From assembly GCA_020846335.1 (NCBI GenBank), contig JADLED010000220.1, positions 1 through 59,242 of the forward strand: a stretch of DNA of 59,242 bases. The letters are read 5' to 3'. Origin of the DNA: Bacteroidia bacterium. Its GTDB lineage: Bacteria > Bacteroidota > Bacteroidia > B-17B0 > Aurantibacillaceae. The position numbers were made by a program, and so were the translations under genes. Under the pieces are notes generated by a model that made no database searches, had not been told where the DNA came from, and saw nothing but the letters and a program-made list of their open reading frames with translations. This document shows, one piece after another, positions 43,291 to 52,792 of the stretch; the first letter of the stretch is position 1, and each line of letters opens with the position of its first letter.

Positions 43291-43710
43291 TCACTTCTCA
43301 ATATTTAAAATCGCTTCTTTTTTCATCCGATTTATCATACTCACCAATCCGTTGGCACGCGTTGGACTCAAATGCTCTTTTAATCCAATTTTATCTACAA
43401 AGTCCATTTTTGCATTTACAATGTCTTCCGGTTTTTGACCAGACAATACACGAATCATCAGGGCCACCATTCCTTTGGTGATAATGGCGTCGCTATCGGC
43501 GGTAAAAATCATTTTTCCATCTTTTAGTTCAGAATTTAACCACACTCTGCTCTGGCATCCCTGTATGATATTTTCTTCCGTTTTAAATTGCGCTTCAATC
43601 AATGGCAGAGATTTTCCCAAATCAATCAGGTGCTCGTATTTCGCTTCCCAATCGTCACCAAAAAATTCAAATTCTTCCAGAATTTCTTTTTCAACATCCT
43701 CAATCTTCAT
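43291..43710 (-). CDS. sufE: SufE, cysteine desulfurase activator
   Basis: A 139-residue SufE protein, which accepts persulfide sulfur from SufS. The active-site loop IIQGCQSRVWL with its cysteine is intact. It follows sufS by 5 bases and should be co-translated with it. Length is normal for the family. Confidence 0.95.
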   Translation of the reverse strand: MKIEDVEKEILEEFEFFGDDWEAKYEHLIDLGKSLPLIEAQFKTEENIIQGCQSRVWLNSELKDGKMIFTADSDAIITKGMVALMIRVLSGQKPEDIVNAKMDFVDKIGLKEHLSPTRANGLVSMINRMKKEAILNIEK

Positions 43711-43715
43711 AGTTC

Positions 43716-44933
43716 TTATTGTAACATGGTGATTACTTTTTTTAACTTCTCAATAAAAAAATCAACTTCTTCTATTGTATTGTAAACTGCAAAAGAAATT
43801 CTTACCGTTCCCTGAACGCCCAAACACTGCATCAGTGGCTGCGTGCAATGGTGTCCGGTTCTTACGGCAATTCCGTATTTATCCAAAAGCGTGCCCACAT
43901 CAAAAGGGTGTTGTCCTTTTACATTAAACGAAATCACCCCAGCCTTGTGATCATTGGCACCGTAAAGTTCAACCTCTCGAATTTGTTTTAGGGCCTTTTG
44001 TGCGTGATTTACTAAATAACTTTCATGCTCGTATAAATGATTCATCCCCACCTCATCCATAAATTTTATGGCCGTAGCAAAACCAATGGCGCCTGCAATA
44101 TGCGGTGTGCCCGGTTCAAAACGCAATGCTCCTTCGGCGTATTCGGTTTTTTCGAAAGTAACTGTTTTAATGGTGCCTCCTCCGGTGCTTGCAAGTGGTA
44201 AAGTGCCTAGCCATTTTTCAGACAAATAAAGTATTCCTGCACCTGTTGGTCCGTACATTTTATGTGCACTGCATACAAAAAAATCCGGCTCTATCTGGTT
44301 TAAATCAATACGCATGTGTGGAGCAGATTGTGCGCCGTCTAACAAAAATGGAACATTGTATTTTTGAGTGAGCTCCTTAATCTTTTGTAAGTTGGTGATT
44401 AACCCGAGTGTGTTCGACACGTGGGTAATAGCTACCAGTTTTGTTTTTTCTGAAAACAGATTTTCGAAAGCCACATAATCCAACGAATTGTCTTCGAGCA
44501 GTGGAATTACTTTTAATACACCACCGTTTTTCTGGGCCCACAGTTGCCAAGGCAAAATATTTGAGTGGTGCTCGTAGGTAGATAGTATTATTTCGTCGCC
44601 TGACTTTAAATGGTGCTTTGCCAAACCCTGAGCCACTTTATTAATGGAGTCCGTTGTGCCCGAAGTAAAAATAATCTGTTGTTCGTTTTTTATATGAAAA
44701 TGAGTGGCAATGGTTTTACGTGACTGCTCAAATTGTTCGGTGGCGAGGCGACTCAGCGTGTGCACACCACGGTGGATATTTGAATTGCCAGTTTTATAAA
44801 AATTACCAATAGCATCAATTACCACCTCTGGTTTTTGCGAAGTGGCGCCATTGTCAAAATACACAAGCGGCTTGCCATTCACTTTTTGTTGAAGAATTGG
44901 AAATTGTTCGCGTATTTTTTTTATATCTATCAA
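43716..44933 (-). CDS. sufS: SufS, cysteine desulfurase
   Basis: A 405-residue class V PLP enzyme that takes sulfur from cysteine for Fe-S assembly. It has VYFDNGATSQKPEVV near the start, the cofactor lysine in CSAHKMYGPTG, and the catalytic cysteine in RTGHHCTQPLM, the type II desulfurase form. It lies between sufD (3 bases) and sufE (5 bases). Confidence 0.96.
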   Translation of the reverse strand: MIDIKKIREQFPILQQKVNGKPLVYFDNGATSQKPEVVIDAIGNFYKTGNSNIHRGVHTLSRLATEQFEQSRKTIATHFHIKNEQQIIFTSGTTDSINKVAQGLAKHHLKSGDEIILSTYEHHSNILPWQLWAQKNGGVLKVIPLLEDNSLDYVAFENLFSEKTKLVAITHVSNTLGLITNLQKIKELTQKYNVPFLLDGAQSAPHMRIDLNQIEPDFFVCSAHKMYGPTGAGILYLSEKWLGTLPLASTGGGTIKTVTFEKTEYAEGALRFEPGTPHIAGAIGFATAIKFMDEVGMNHLYEHESYLVNHAQKALKQIREVELYGANDHKAGVISFNVKGQHPFDVGTLLDKYGIAVRTGHHCTQPLMQCLGVQGTVRISFAVYNTIEEVDFFIEKLKKVITMLQ

Positions 44934-44936
44934 AAC

Positions 44937-46205
44937 CTAAATGTTGTTTTCAAATAATTGAGTCACTTTATCGCGAAGACTTTCCACTTCAATTTTATTA
45001 ATGACTTCCTGAGCAAATGAAGAAAGGAGCATTTTTTTTGCGCTCTCTTTACCAATGCCTCTGGCGTTGAGATAAAATAGGGCTTCCTCGTCAATTTTTC
45101 CGGTAGATGTGCCGTGTGAACACTTCACATCATTGGCATAAATTTCTAATTGTGGTTTGGTATCAATGGTTGCGTCGTCGCTTAATAAAATATTTTTGCT
45201 GCTTTGGTAGGCGTTGGTTTTTTGAGCATCTTTTCGTACAAATATTTTACCGTTAAAAACGCCGGTACTTTTATCGTTGGCTATGCCTTTGTACAATTCG
45301 TTGCTCTCGCAATTCGGCACCTGATGATCTACTAAAGTGTGATTATCTATAAGCTGTGTGCCCTTGGCAGAAAATAAACCGTTCAAATGTGCTTCGCAAT
45401 TTTCGCCCAACAACACCACATTATGATTATTACGCACCACCTGTCCGCTTAATGTAACTGTAGTATGATTATAATGTCCATAACGTTGAACATTTACCTG
45501 ATTAGTATTTATGGAGTAACCTTTATCGCCTTCGTTTTGAAAAGTGCTGCAATTTAGTTTTGCATTTTGTGCTACAATTTTTTCGCTCAGGTAATTGGTG
45601 AAAATTTTCGAACTGCCAATCACCAGTTGTTCTTCTATAATGGTGGCTTCTGCGTTTTCTTCCAGTTCAATCACATTTCTGGTATTAACAAATGCTTCGG
45701 AATCTGCTGTGGAAATGTAAAGAATGTGAATTGGAATTTGCAAAGCATTTCCTTTTTCAATTTTCAGATAAAATCCATCGGAACTAAAAGCAGTGTTTAA
45801 AGCAATAAAGGCATCAGAGTTAACATCGGCTAAAGTACCTACTGAAGAATTGCTTTTAAGTGAAGATAATTTGCTTAATGAAATACCTTTCAGAATTATT
45901 TTATCACTGAGTTCTTCTGAAAATTCACCATTTGCCACAACCAATGTGATAGCGTCCGCCAATTTATATTCATTAATATTTGAAATAGAACTAAATTTTT
46001 GTTCAATATTTTTAAATTCCTTTTTAATTACAGCATCCAGATTACAGTACTTATAATCTTCGTGTTTGTTGGTGGGAATTCCTTTTGTTTCGAGATACAT
46101 CAGGGCATTGGTAAGCGTTTCGTCTTTTATATAATTTACCTTCGCAGCCTTTGCAGAGATTTTATCAATGAGAATTTGTGCAGTATTTGTTTTCGCTTCC
46201 ACCAT
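44937..46205 (-). CDS. sufD: SufD, Fe-S scaffold complex subunit
   Basis: A 422-residue SufB/SufD-type beta-helix protein. The conserved C-terminal stretch KCSHGTSTGKIDEEALFYLNARG is clear, as is HNHTLVDHQVPNCES-type core. It forms the SufBC2D scaffold with SufB and SufC. Position directly after sufC (2 bases) supports SufD rather than SufB. Confidence 0.95.
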   Translation of the reverse strand: MVEAKTNTAQILIDKISAKAAKVNYIKDETLTNALMYLETKGIPTNKHEDYKYCNLDAVIKKEFKNIEQKFSSISNINEYKLADAITLVVANGEFSEELSDKIILKGISLSKLSSLKSNSSVGTLADVNSDAFIALNTAFSSDGFYLKIEKGNALQIPIHILYISTADSEAFVNTRNVIELEENAEATIIEEQLVIGSSKIFTNYLSEKIVAQNAKLNCSTFQNEGDKGYSINTNQVNVQRYGHYNHTTVTLSGQVVRNNHNVVLLGENCEAHLNGLFSAKGTQLIDNHTLVDHQVPNCESNELYKGIANDKSTGVFNGKIFVRKDAQKTNAYQSSKNILLSDDATIDTKPQLEIYANDVKCSHGTSTGKIDEEALFYLNARGIGKESAKKMLLSSFAQEVINKIEVESLRDKVTQLFENNI

Positions 46206-46207
46206 AA

Positions 46208-46969
46208 TTAACTCTCTATAGTTTCAAACTGTTTCTTAATCTCATCATAACCTTTCGCTTCCAATTCAAGCGCCAATTCTTTTGTGCCCGATTTTACAAT
46301 TTTTCCGTTATATAAAATATGAACAAAATCAGGTACAATGTAATCGAGTAATCGTTGGTAGTGAGTAATTACAATAAACGCGTTCTCCTTTGTTTTTAAA
46401 GTGTTAACGCCATTGGCTACTATTTTCAATGCATCAATGTCTAATCCACTGTCAGTTTCGTCCAATATTGCCAATTTTGGATTCAGCATGGCCATTTGAA
46501 AAATTTCGTTGCGTTTTTTTTCTCCGCCACTAAATCCTTCGTTTACTGAGCGGTTGGCTAATTTACCATCCAGTTCCACCAGTTTTTGTTTTTCTTTTAA
46601 TAAGGCCAGAAAATCCTTGGCTGCTATTGGTTCCTCGCCTTTGTATTCGCGAATTTCGTTAAGGGCAGTTTTTAAAAAGTTAACGTTGCTCACTCCCGGA
46701 ATTTCGATGGGATACTGAAACGCTAAAAACAAACCTTCGCGGGCGCGGTCTTCGGCTTCCATGTCCAGCAAATCTTTACCATTAAATATAACTTCTCCGG
46801 CGGTTACTTCATAATCTGTGCGGCCAGCCAATACACTCGAAAGTGTTGATTTTCCTGAACCATTGGGGCCCATAATGGCATGGACTTCGCCGGCTTTTAC
46901 TTCCAGGTTAATTCCTTTTAATATTTCTTTGCCATCTACTGAGGCGTGTAAGTTTTTTATTGATATCAT
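46208..46969 (-). CDS. sufC: SufC, Fe-S assembly ATPase
   Basis: A 253-residue ABC-type ATPase of the SufBCD scaffold. Walker A GPNGSGKSTLSSVLAG, signature GFSGGEKKRNEI and Walker B LAILDETDSGLD are present. I chose ATG 46969 (MISIKNLHASVDG); an upstream in-frame ATG at 47002 would overlap the ORF6N gene by 32 bases. The start lies one base from the ORF6N stop codon. Confidence 0.96.
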   Translation of the reverse strand: MISIKNLHASVDGKEILKGINLEVKAGEVHAIMGPNGSGKSTLSSVLAGRTDYEVTAGEVIFNGKDLLDMEAEDRAREGLFLAFQYPIEIPGVSNVNFLKTALNEIREYKGEEPIAAKDFLALLKEKQKLVELDGKLANRSVNEGFSGGEKKRNEIFQMAMLNPKLAILDETDSGLDIDALKIVANGVNTLKTKENAFIVITHYQRLLDYIVPDFVHILYNGKIVKSGTKELALELEAKGYDEIKKQFETIES

Positions 46970-46970
46970 T

Positions 46971-47486
46971 CTATTTGTCTTTGCTTTTATACTTATAACC
47001 AACAGGTTTCACTTTTTGCTTCTTTTGATGTAATTCATCTATTTTACCTAACAAAAACTGAAAAGCCTTGTTTAACTTTTCGTCTAACTTTATTATGTCT
47101 TTTTTTAAGTCTGCATTTTCTCTTAGCATTGATCTGTACTGAGCGAAAACCCGCATAATTCCAATATTAATCTGTATTGCTCTTTCTGAATTTATAACAG
47201 ATGAAAGCATTGCAACTCCCTGTTCTGTAAACACAGTTGGATTAACAGAAGAATGCTTTAACTTTTTTAACCGGTCGCAATTTGCGACCAGTTCCAACTT
47301 TTCCAAATTATTAAGCTCGAACATAAAATCCTGTGGAAATCGGGAAATGTTGCGTTTAACCTGTTCTTTTAATCTTTTGGTAGGAACATCGTATAAGGCT
47401 GCTAAATCTGAATCTATCATCACTTTCATGCCTCTGAATTCAAAAATCAAAGATTCAAATTGTGCATTTATTACTTCTTTAGTCAT
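46971..47486 (-). CDS. ORF6N-domain protein inside the suf operon
   Basis: A 171-residue protein from ATG 47486 (MTKEVINAQFES); the frame is open further upstream but that part overlaps sufB and looks non-coding. Residues about 10-95 match the ORF6N domain known from phage antirepressor-like proteins: FRGMKVMIDSDLAALYDVPTKRLKEQVKRN, RFPQDFMFEL and VFTEQGVAMLSSV. The C-terminus is a lysine-rich coiled-coil-like region. It sits between sufB and sufC with 5- and 1-base gaps, an odd place for such a gene. Any role in Fe-S assembly is unproven. Confidence 0.88.
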   Translation of the reverse strand: MTKEVINAQFESLIFEFRGMKVMIDSDLAALYDVPTKRLKEQVKRNISRFPQDFMFELNNLEKLELVANCDRLKKLKHSSVNPTVFTEQGVAMLSSVINSERAIQINIGIMRVFAQYRSMLRENADLKKDIIKLDEKLNKAFQFLLGKIDELHQKKQKVKPVGYKYKSKDK

Positions 47487-47491
47487 AATTC

Positions 47492-48952
47492 TTACCCAAC
47501 ACTTCCTTCCAAACTTATTGCCAATAACTTTTGCGCTTCTACAGCAAATTCCATGGGGAGTTTGTTTAATACTTCCTTGCAATAACCGTTTACAATTAAG
47601 GCAATGGCTTTTTCCATACCAATACCGCGCTGCTTGCAATAAAACAACTGGTCTTCGCCTATCTTACTGGTTGTGGCCTCGTGTTCTACCACGGCACTTT
47701 TATCTTTTATTTCAATGTACGGAAATGTGTGCGCACCGCATTTGTCGCCCATCAGCAAACTATCGCATTGCGAAAAGTTACGTGCGTTGGTGGCACCTTT
47801 GCGTATTTGCACAAGGCCACGGTAACTGTTGTTGCTAAAACCTGCGCTGATTCCTTTCGAAATAATAGTGCTGCGCGTATTACGGCCAATGTGTATCATT
47901 TTGGTGCCGGTGTCTGCTTCCTGTTTGTTGTTGGTTAAGGCCACCGAATAAAATTCGCCCACTGAATTATTGCCTTTTAATATTACCGATGGGTATTTCC
48001 AGGTAATGGCCGAACCCGTTTCAACTTGTGTCCAGCTTATTTTAGAATTGTCTTCCAAACAAATACCGCGTTTGGTTACAAAATTATATATGCCGCCTTT
48101 TCCTTCTTTATCACCAGGATACCAGTTTTGCACCGTGCTGTATTTTACTTCAGCATCTTTGTGCGCAATAATTTCAACTATGGCGGCGTGCAATTGATTT
48201 TCGTCGCGTTGCGGCGCTGTGCAACCTTCTAAATACGACACGTAACTTCCTTCATCGGCAACAATAAGCGTTCGCTCAAACTGCCCGGTGCCCGTGGCGT
48301 TTATCCTAAAGTAAGTAGAAAGCTCCATGGGGCAACGCACTCCTTTTGGAATATAACAAAAGGACCCGTCGCTAAAAACAGCGCTGTTTAAAGCCGCATA
48401 ATAATTATCGGTGGGTGGCACTACCATGCCCATGTATTTTTTAATCAGGTCAGGAAATTCCAAAACAGCCTCACTGAACGAGCAGAAAATAATTCCTTTT
48501 TCGGCCAGGGTTTCACGAAAGGTTGTCTTCACCGAAACACTGTCAAACACAGCATCCACAGCTATGTTGGATTGCACTCCGCTCAGGCGTTTTTGCTCTT
48601 CTAAGGAAATACCTAATTTCTCAAATGTTTTTAAAAGTTCGGGATCTACTTCATCCAGACTTTTTAATTCCGGTTTCTTTTTAGGTGCGGAATAATAACT
48701 GATGTTTTGGAAATCAATTTTAGGATACGGCAAATGTGCCCAACTATCAGGCTCCTTCATGGTTAACCAATGACGAAAGGCTTTTAATCTGAACTCCAGC
48801 ATCCATTCCGGTTCATTTTTTTTCTTGCTAAGCGCTTTCACAACATCTTCATTCAGGCCTTTGGCAAAGGTGTCGCTGTCAATGTCGGTAATAAAGCCCC
48901 ACTCGTAGTCTTTATTTATATGTTGTTCTAATATTTCGTTTTGTTCAGGCAT
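47492..48952 (-). CDS. sufB: SufB, Fe-S scaffold subunit
   Basis: A 486-residue SufB. Typical stretches are [39 protein letters not shown] and the C-terminal [21 protein letters not shown]. SufB assembles nascent clusters with SufC and SufD. It lies downstream of the sufA-type gene, separated by 242 bases that contain hairpin repeat copy 2. Confidence 0.96.
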   Translation of the reverse strand: MPEQNEILEQHINKDYEWGFITDIDSDTFAKGLNEDVVKALSKKKNEPEWMLEFRLKAFRHWLTMKEPDSWAHLPYPKIDFQNISYYSAPKKKPELKSLDEVDPELLKTFEKLGISLEEQKRLSGVQSNIAVDAVFDSVSVKTTFRETLAEKGIIFCSFSEAVLEFPDLIKKYMGMVVPPTDNYYAALNSAVFSDGSFCYIPKGVRCPMELSTYFRINATGTGQFERTLIVADEGSYVSYLEGCTAPQRDENQLHAAIVEIIAHKDAEVKYSTVQNWYPGDKEGKGGIYNFVTKRGICLEDNSKISWTQVETGSAITWKYPSVILKGNNSVGEFYSVALTNNKQEADTGTKMIHIGRNTRSTIISKGISAGFSNNSYRGLVQIRKGATNARNFSQCDSLLMGDKCGAHTFPYIEIKDKSAVVEHEATTSKIGEDQLFYCKQRGIGMEKAIALIVNGYCKEVLNKLPMEFAVEAQKLLAISLEGSVG

Positions 48953-48980
48953 AATTTAAAAATGCTGTATTAGTTTATTT

Positions 48981-49131
48981 GGGCGCCCCTGCCTGCCGCA
49001 CACAAGCCTGCGCAATGGCAGGCAGGCGGGCGGGCTGCTTCGGGCTCCTCACGCCTTGGCGTGATCCGGCTTTTTTTACCGCCAAAGAGGCAGGCGGTAA
49101 AAAAGAGCTAAACCCTGCGCATCCCTGGCGC
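48981..49131. repeat. 151-base hairpin repeat, copy 2 (sufA-sufB gap)
   Basis: Same ends as copy 1 (GGGCGCCC ... CATCCCTGGCGC) and same length. Stems: CCTGCCTGCC 48988-48997 with GGCAGGCAGG 49017-49026; CACGCC 49050-49055 with GGCGTG 49058-49063; a 12-base stem 49072-49083 with 49093-49104. The stems differ in sequence from copy 1 while base pairing is kept. It lies within the presumed suf transcript. Confidence 0.8.
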
Positions 49132-49194
49132 GGCATTCCGTTTATTTAACTTTCCAACAATCATACTATTTTAACTTTTCGAGTTAAAAGGAAA

Positions 49195-49521
49195 TCAAAC
49201 TGAAAAGCTCTCTCCACAACCACAAGTACGGGAAGCGTTTGGATTATTAAACACAAAGCCTTTGCCGTTTAAGCCGCCGGTGTATTCGAGTTCGGTGCCA
49301 ACCAGGTAAAGAAAACTTTTGCGGTCCACCACAATTTTTACACCCTTGTCTTCAAACATCTGGTCGCCATCCTTTTTCACATTGTCAAATTCGAGTTTAT
49401 ACGACAAGCCTGAACATCCACCACCTTCTACGCCAACACGAATAAATGAGTCGTTCGGACGGTTTTCTTCTTTCATTAATACCAGTGCGTGATTTTTTGC
49501 ATTTTCGGTTACTGTAATCAT
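49195..49521 (-). CDS. HesB/IscA-type Fe-S carrier (SufA-like)
   Basis: A 108-residue A-type Fe-S carrier protein. The three conserved cysteines are visible: GGGCSGLSY and the C-terminal RTCGCGESFSV. It is the first gene of the suf cluster, preceded by a strong promoter and palindrome. I cannot tell SufA, IscA and ErpA types apart from sequence alone, so no symbol is given. Confidence 0.92.
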   Translation of the reverse strand: MITVTENAKNHALVLMKEENRPNDSFIRVGVEGGGCSGLSYKLEFDNVKKDGDQMFEDKGVKIVVDRKSFLYLVGTELEYTGGLNGKGFVFNNPNASRTCGCGESFSV

Positions 49522-49556
49522 AACTATTTGTTTTTAAACAGTTTAAGTAATTTAGT

Positions 49557-49577
49557 TAATTAGAATAAATCTAATTA
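49557..49577. promoter_or_regulatory. Palindrome at the predicted suf transcription start
   Basis: TAATTAGA, spacer ATAAA, TCTAATTA: two perfect 8-base arms around 5 bases. It begins just downstream of the -7 element and covers the expected +1 to about +20 on the minus strand, so a bound protein would block initiation or early elongation. It resembles Fur-like or Rrf2/IscR-type operators in size, but the regulator is not identified. Confidence 0.7.
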
Positions 49578-49582
49578 GACTG

Positions 49583-49613
49583 CAAATATACCGCAAATAA
49601 GGTATAATGCAAA
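49583..49613 (-). promoter_or_regulatory. Predicted suf operon promoter
   Basis: On the minus strand: TTTG (49613-49610), exactly 19 bases, then TATATTTG (49590-49583), a perfect match to the Bacteroidota consensus. The SufA-type ATG is at 49521, leaving a leader of roughly 55 bases. Confidence 0.75.
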
Positions 49614-49749
49614 GGATTTGGAAATAAACAATTGGGTATTTTTTTGGATATTTTTATCTGCCTTTACAATTTGCAATTGTGCTTAGAATATTTTACAAAT
49701 AATTATTTATAATTTTACAATAAGGGATATACCAAAGACTTAATACATT

Positions 49750-51012
49750 ATGATTAAAGTAAAGCTTATTATTTTTTTATTTCTGCTTATATCTTCTAGC
49801 GGTTTTATCCATGCTCAAATTGCATTTGCAAATGGATGGAATTCAACCACTTCGGCACCTAATGTAACTACTGCGGCGGCTGGTAGCAACAGACTTCTTC
49901 TTTATATTATTACATACGAAGATGATGATAATACCAATGATGTTACTTCAGTAACTTATGGCGGTCAGTCAATGACTCAGATTGTTCAAACAAGCACCTT
50001 TACAGGTGGTGGTAGTCAAAGCAGGGTAGAAATGTGGAGTTTAAACAATACCGGAATTACAGCGGCTACTCATACCACATTTATTCCAGTTTTTAGTATT
50101 TCTAATCCAACTACAAGTCATGGTTATTACACCATGGCAGTTACGCTTACCGGTGTTAATCAATCTACACCTGTTTGTACAACGGGTACCGGACAAAGGC
50201 TAACTTCAAGCACTGTTAACCTTAGCTCAGGAATTTCGGTTTTACCTAGTGAAGTGGTAATATATGCCACCCATGGTGGTGATTCGCGAACACACACACC
50301 AGCAACAGGATATACAGAACGCGTAGATTTGAATGGCGCCGGTGGCGGTCAATCTTCGTCCGTTAATACTAAATCAATTACAACAGCGGCTACTGAAAAC
50401 CCAACTTCAACAGCCAGTGGTAGCCAAAACAGATTTGTTATTGCTGCCATTCGGTTAATTCCTAATGGTGCAAGCTGCACAAGTGCATTACCTATTGAAT
50501 TAAGCAATTTTGAGCTAAAACCGGGCGATCAGCAGGTTGAGGTAAATTGGAAAACATATAGTGAATTAAACAATGCTTATTTTGCCATCGAACGGTCTGC
50601 CAACGGGCTTAATTGGGAAGAAATTGGCAGAGTGAAAGGTGCAGGTACAAGTAAAGTTATTAAAAAATACCATTATTCGGATAATTTTCCGTTACAAGAC
50701 CTGGCATATTACCGGTTAAAACAAATCGATTTTGATGGAAGCCATGACTATTCATGGATTGAGACCATTAAACTTCAATCAAACGTGTCACAAGGGATAA
50801 AAATCTATCCAAATCCGGCGGAGTCAGAAATTTTGGTTTTTGGTGATGCGCAAGGTATTTCCATTACTAATTCCCTTGGTTTGGAGGTTACAGGTTTGCT
50901 TGAAATAATGAAAGAAGATAAATACCTTAAGCGTGTAAATATTTCAAAGTTAGAAAGTGGTACCTATTATTTCAAATCGGGTCTTTGTGTTTTAAAATTT
51001 ATTAAACTCTAA
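49750..51012 (+). CDS. Secreted protein with a T9SS type A sorting domain
   Basis: A 420-residue secreted protein. It has a Sec signal (KLIIFLFLLISSSGFIHAQ), a Ser/Thr/Gly-rich beta domain (about 22-240) of unknown function, a linker LPIELSNFELKPGDQQVEVNWKT-type module (about 247-335) and a C-terminal sorting domain (about 345-420) with IKIYPNPAESEILVF and SGTYYF. The last part is the signal for export by the type IX secretion system and cell-surface attachment, so the organism is expected to have that system. The N-terminal domain suggests adhesion or surface display but is not assigned. Confidence 0.85.
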   Translation: MIKVKLIIFLFLLISSSGFIHAQIAFANGWNSTTSAPNVTTAAAGSNRLLLYIITYEDDDNTNDVTSVTYGGQSMTQIVQTSTFTGGGSQSRVEMWSLNNTGITAATHTTFIPVFSISNPTTSHGYYTMAVTLTGVNQSTPVCTTGTGQRLTSSTVNLSSGISVLPSEVVIYATHGGDSRTHTPATGYTERVDLNGAGGGQSSSVNTKSITTAATENPTSTASGSQNRFVIAAIRLIPNGASCTSALPIELSNFELKPGDQQVEVNWKTYSELNNAYFAIERSANGLNWEEIGRVKGAGTSKVIKKYHYSDNFPLQDLAYYRLKQIDFDGSHDYSWIETIKLQSNVSQGIKIYPNPAESEILVFGDAQGISITNSLGLEVTGLLEIMKEDKYLKRVNISKLESGTYYFKSGLCVLKFIKL

Positions 51013-51042
51013 TCCGTTACGGACCTTTTCATTTTAACAACC

Positions 51043-52623
51043 CTAAAACTCACTCTTCACATGAAACTGAATGTCGGGGAATTTTTCCTGTGCCATTTGC
51101 AGCAACCATGCGCTTTCGGCCAAAAACACAGGACGATCTTCTTTATCCAATGCTATATGGGCGTTACGGTCCTGCATAAAGGTTTCCAGTTTCTTTTTAT
51201 CATCGCAGCTTATCCAAAGAGCCTTATAGAGGTTTATCTGGTCGAAACTGGCACTGGCATTGTATTCTGCCTTCAACCTATGCTGAATTACTTCAAATTG
51301 CAGGGCTCCCACGGTACCAATCACTTTGCGGCCATCTACCTTTTTGGTAAACAACTGGGCCACACCTTCGTCCGTTAATTGTTCCAAACCTTTTTGAAGT
51401 TGTTTGGTTTTCATGGGGTCCATGTTGGTGACATACCTGAACAATTCGGGCGAAAAACTAGGTATTCCCTTAAAGTTGAAACTGGCGCCTTCGGTTAGGG
51501 TATCGCCTATTTTAAAATTTCCGGCATCGTACAAACCAATCACATCTCCCGGAAAAGCCTCGTCGATTACCGATTTTTGCTGTGCCATAAAGGCTGTGGG
51601 GTTACTAAAACGCATTTGCTTTTTTTCGCGCACATTGTAATAGTATTTATTGCGTTCGAAGGTGCCTGAGCAAATTCTTAAAAAAGCTATACGGTCGCGG
51701 TGTTTGGGGTCTAAATTGGCATGAATTTTAAAAATAAAGCCACTGAATTTGGCATCGTCGGGTTTCACCATTCCGGCATCGGTATCGCGTTGGCGCGGCC
51801 ATGGGGCTATTTCCACAAAGCAATCCAACAACTCGTTAATACCAAAATTGTTTACGGCACTTCCAAAAAACACAGGGCTAATCTGCCCCTCGAGGTACTT
51901 TTTTGTATCCAAAGGGTCGTAAACACCGTCAATCAAATCCACATCGGCCCTTAACTGCTCGGCAAAATCTACTCCTACACGTTGGTCAATCTGTTTATCG
52001 TTAATATCGGTAATGGTCAATCTCTCTTCCACAGTTGTCTTGCTATCGCCCTGAAAAAGGTTTAGCGAGCTTTCGGTGAGATTATAAACACCTTTAAACG
52101 ATTTACCAATACCAATTGGCCAGGTCATGGGCCTTACCTTAATTTTAAGCTCCTTCTCAATTTCATCGAGCAAATCAAATGGGTTTTGACCCTCGCGGTC
52201 GAGTTTATTAATAAACACAATTACCGGTGTGTTGCGCATACGGCATACCTCCAGCAATTTACGCGTTTGTGGTTCCACGCCTTTTACACAGTCAATAACC
52301 ATAATTACACTGTCCACAGCACTCAGCGTGCGGTAGGTGTCTTCGGCAAAATCTTCGTGACCGGGTGTATCTAAAATATTTACTTTATAATCCTTGTAAT
52401 CAAAGGCCATAACGGAGGTTGACACGGAGATACCTCTTTGCTTCTCAATTTCCATAAAATCGGAGGTGGTGGCCTTTTTGATTTTATTGGATTTAACGGC
52501 TCCTGCGGTTTGAATGGCGCCACCAAACAGCAGCAGTTTTTCTGTTAAAGTGGTTTTACCCGCATCTGGGTGCGCTATAATGGCAAAAGTTCGCCGTCTT
52601 TTTATTTCTTCGGTAACTGTCAT
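51043..52623 (-). CDS. prfC: Peptide chain release factor 3
   Basis: A 526-residue translational GTPase (RF3) that recycles RF1/RF2 from the ribosome. G1 [15 protein letters not shown]2 region RGISVSTS, G3 DTPGHEDF and G4 NKLD are present, and the AGAVK...[14 protein letters not shown] segment is RF3-specific (not EF-G). Length matches the family. A Bacteroidota promoter lies upstream. Confidence 0.96.
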   Translation of the reverse strand: MTVTEEIKRRRTFAIIAHPDAGKTTLTEKLLLFGGAIQTAGAVKSNKIKKATTSDFMEIEKQRGISVSTSVMAFDYKDYKVNILDTPGHEDFAEDTYRTLSAVDSVIMVIDCVKGVEPQTRKLLEVCRMRNTPVIVFINKLDREGQNPFDLLDEIEKELKIKVRPMTWPIGIGKSFKGVYNLTESSLNLFQGDSKTTVEERLTITDINDKQIDQRVGVDFAEQLRADVDLIDGVYDPLDTKKYLEGQISPVFFGSAVNNFGINELLDCFVEIAPWPRQRDTDAGMVKPDDAKFSGFIFKIHANLDPKHRDRIAFLRICSGTFERNKYYYNVREKKQMRFSNPTAFMAQQKSVIDEAFPGDVIGLYDAGNFKIGDTLTEGASFNFKGIPSFSPELFRYVTNMDPMKTKQLQKGLEQLTDEGVAQLFTKKVDGRKVIGTVGALQFEVIQHRLKAEYNASASFDQINLYKALWISCDDKKKLETFMQDRNAHIALDKEDRPVFLAESAWLLQMAQEKFPDIQFHVKSEF

Positions 52624-52639
52624 TTAAAATTTCAGGCCG

Positions 52640-52672
52640 CAAAGATAACCAAATTAAGCTTTTACCGACAAA
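52640..52672 (-). promoter_or_regulatory. Predicted prfC promoter
   Basis: Minus strand: TTTG (52672-52669), a 21-base spacer, then TATCTTTG (52647-52640), a perfect TAnnTTTG. It lies 16 bases upstream of the prfC ATG. Confidence 0.65.
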
Positions 52673-52743
52673 TTGATTGCCACAACCGACGGATTGGCTT
52701 TTTCATCAACAATTCAGGTCTAATCATTCTTTGCCAACTGCAT

Positions 52744-52773
52744 TTTGTAATCTAAAATAAACTTTTAAATTTG
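52744..52773 (+). promoter_or_regulatory. Predicted promoter of the TPR/PD40 gene
   Basis: TTTG (52744-52747), an 18-base spacer and a perfect TAAATTTG at 52766-52773. The ATG is at 52793. It is divergent from the prfC promoter. Confidence 0.6.
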
Positions 52774-52792
52774 CTTCTTCTATTAATTAAAG

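Noticed and set aside
46971-47639. Longer start for the ORF6N protein (222 residues)
   Set aside because: The additional N-terminus overlaps sufB codons in another frame and does not resemble the family; ATG 47486 gives the normal N-terminus.
43130-49131. Composite transposon or IS pair around the suf genes
   Set aside because: The two 151-base repeats are too short to encode a transposase, are direct copies within a conserved operon and show no target duplications I can identify.
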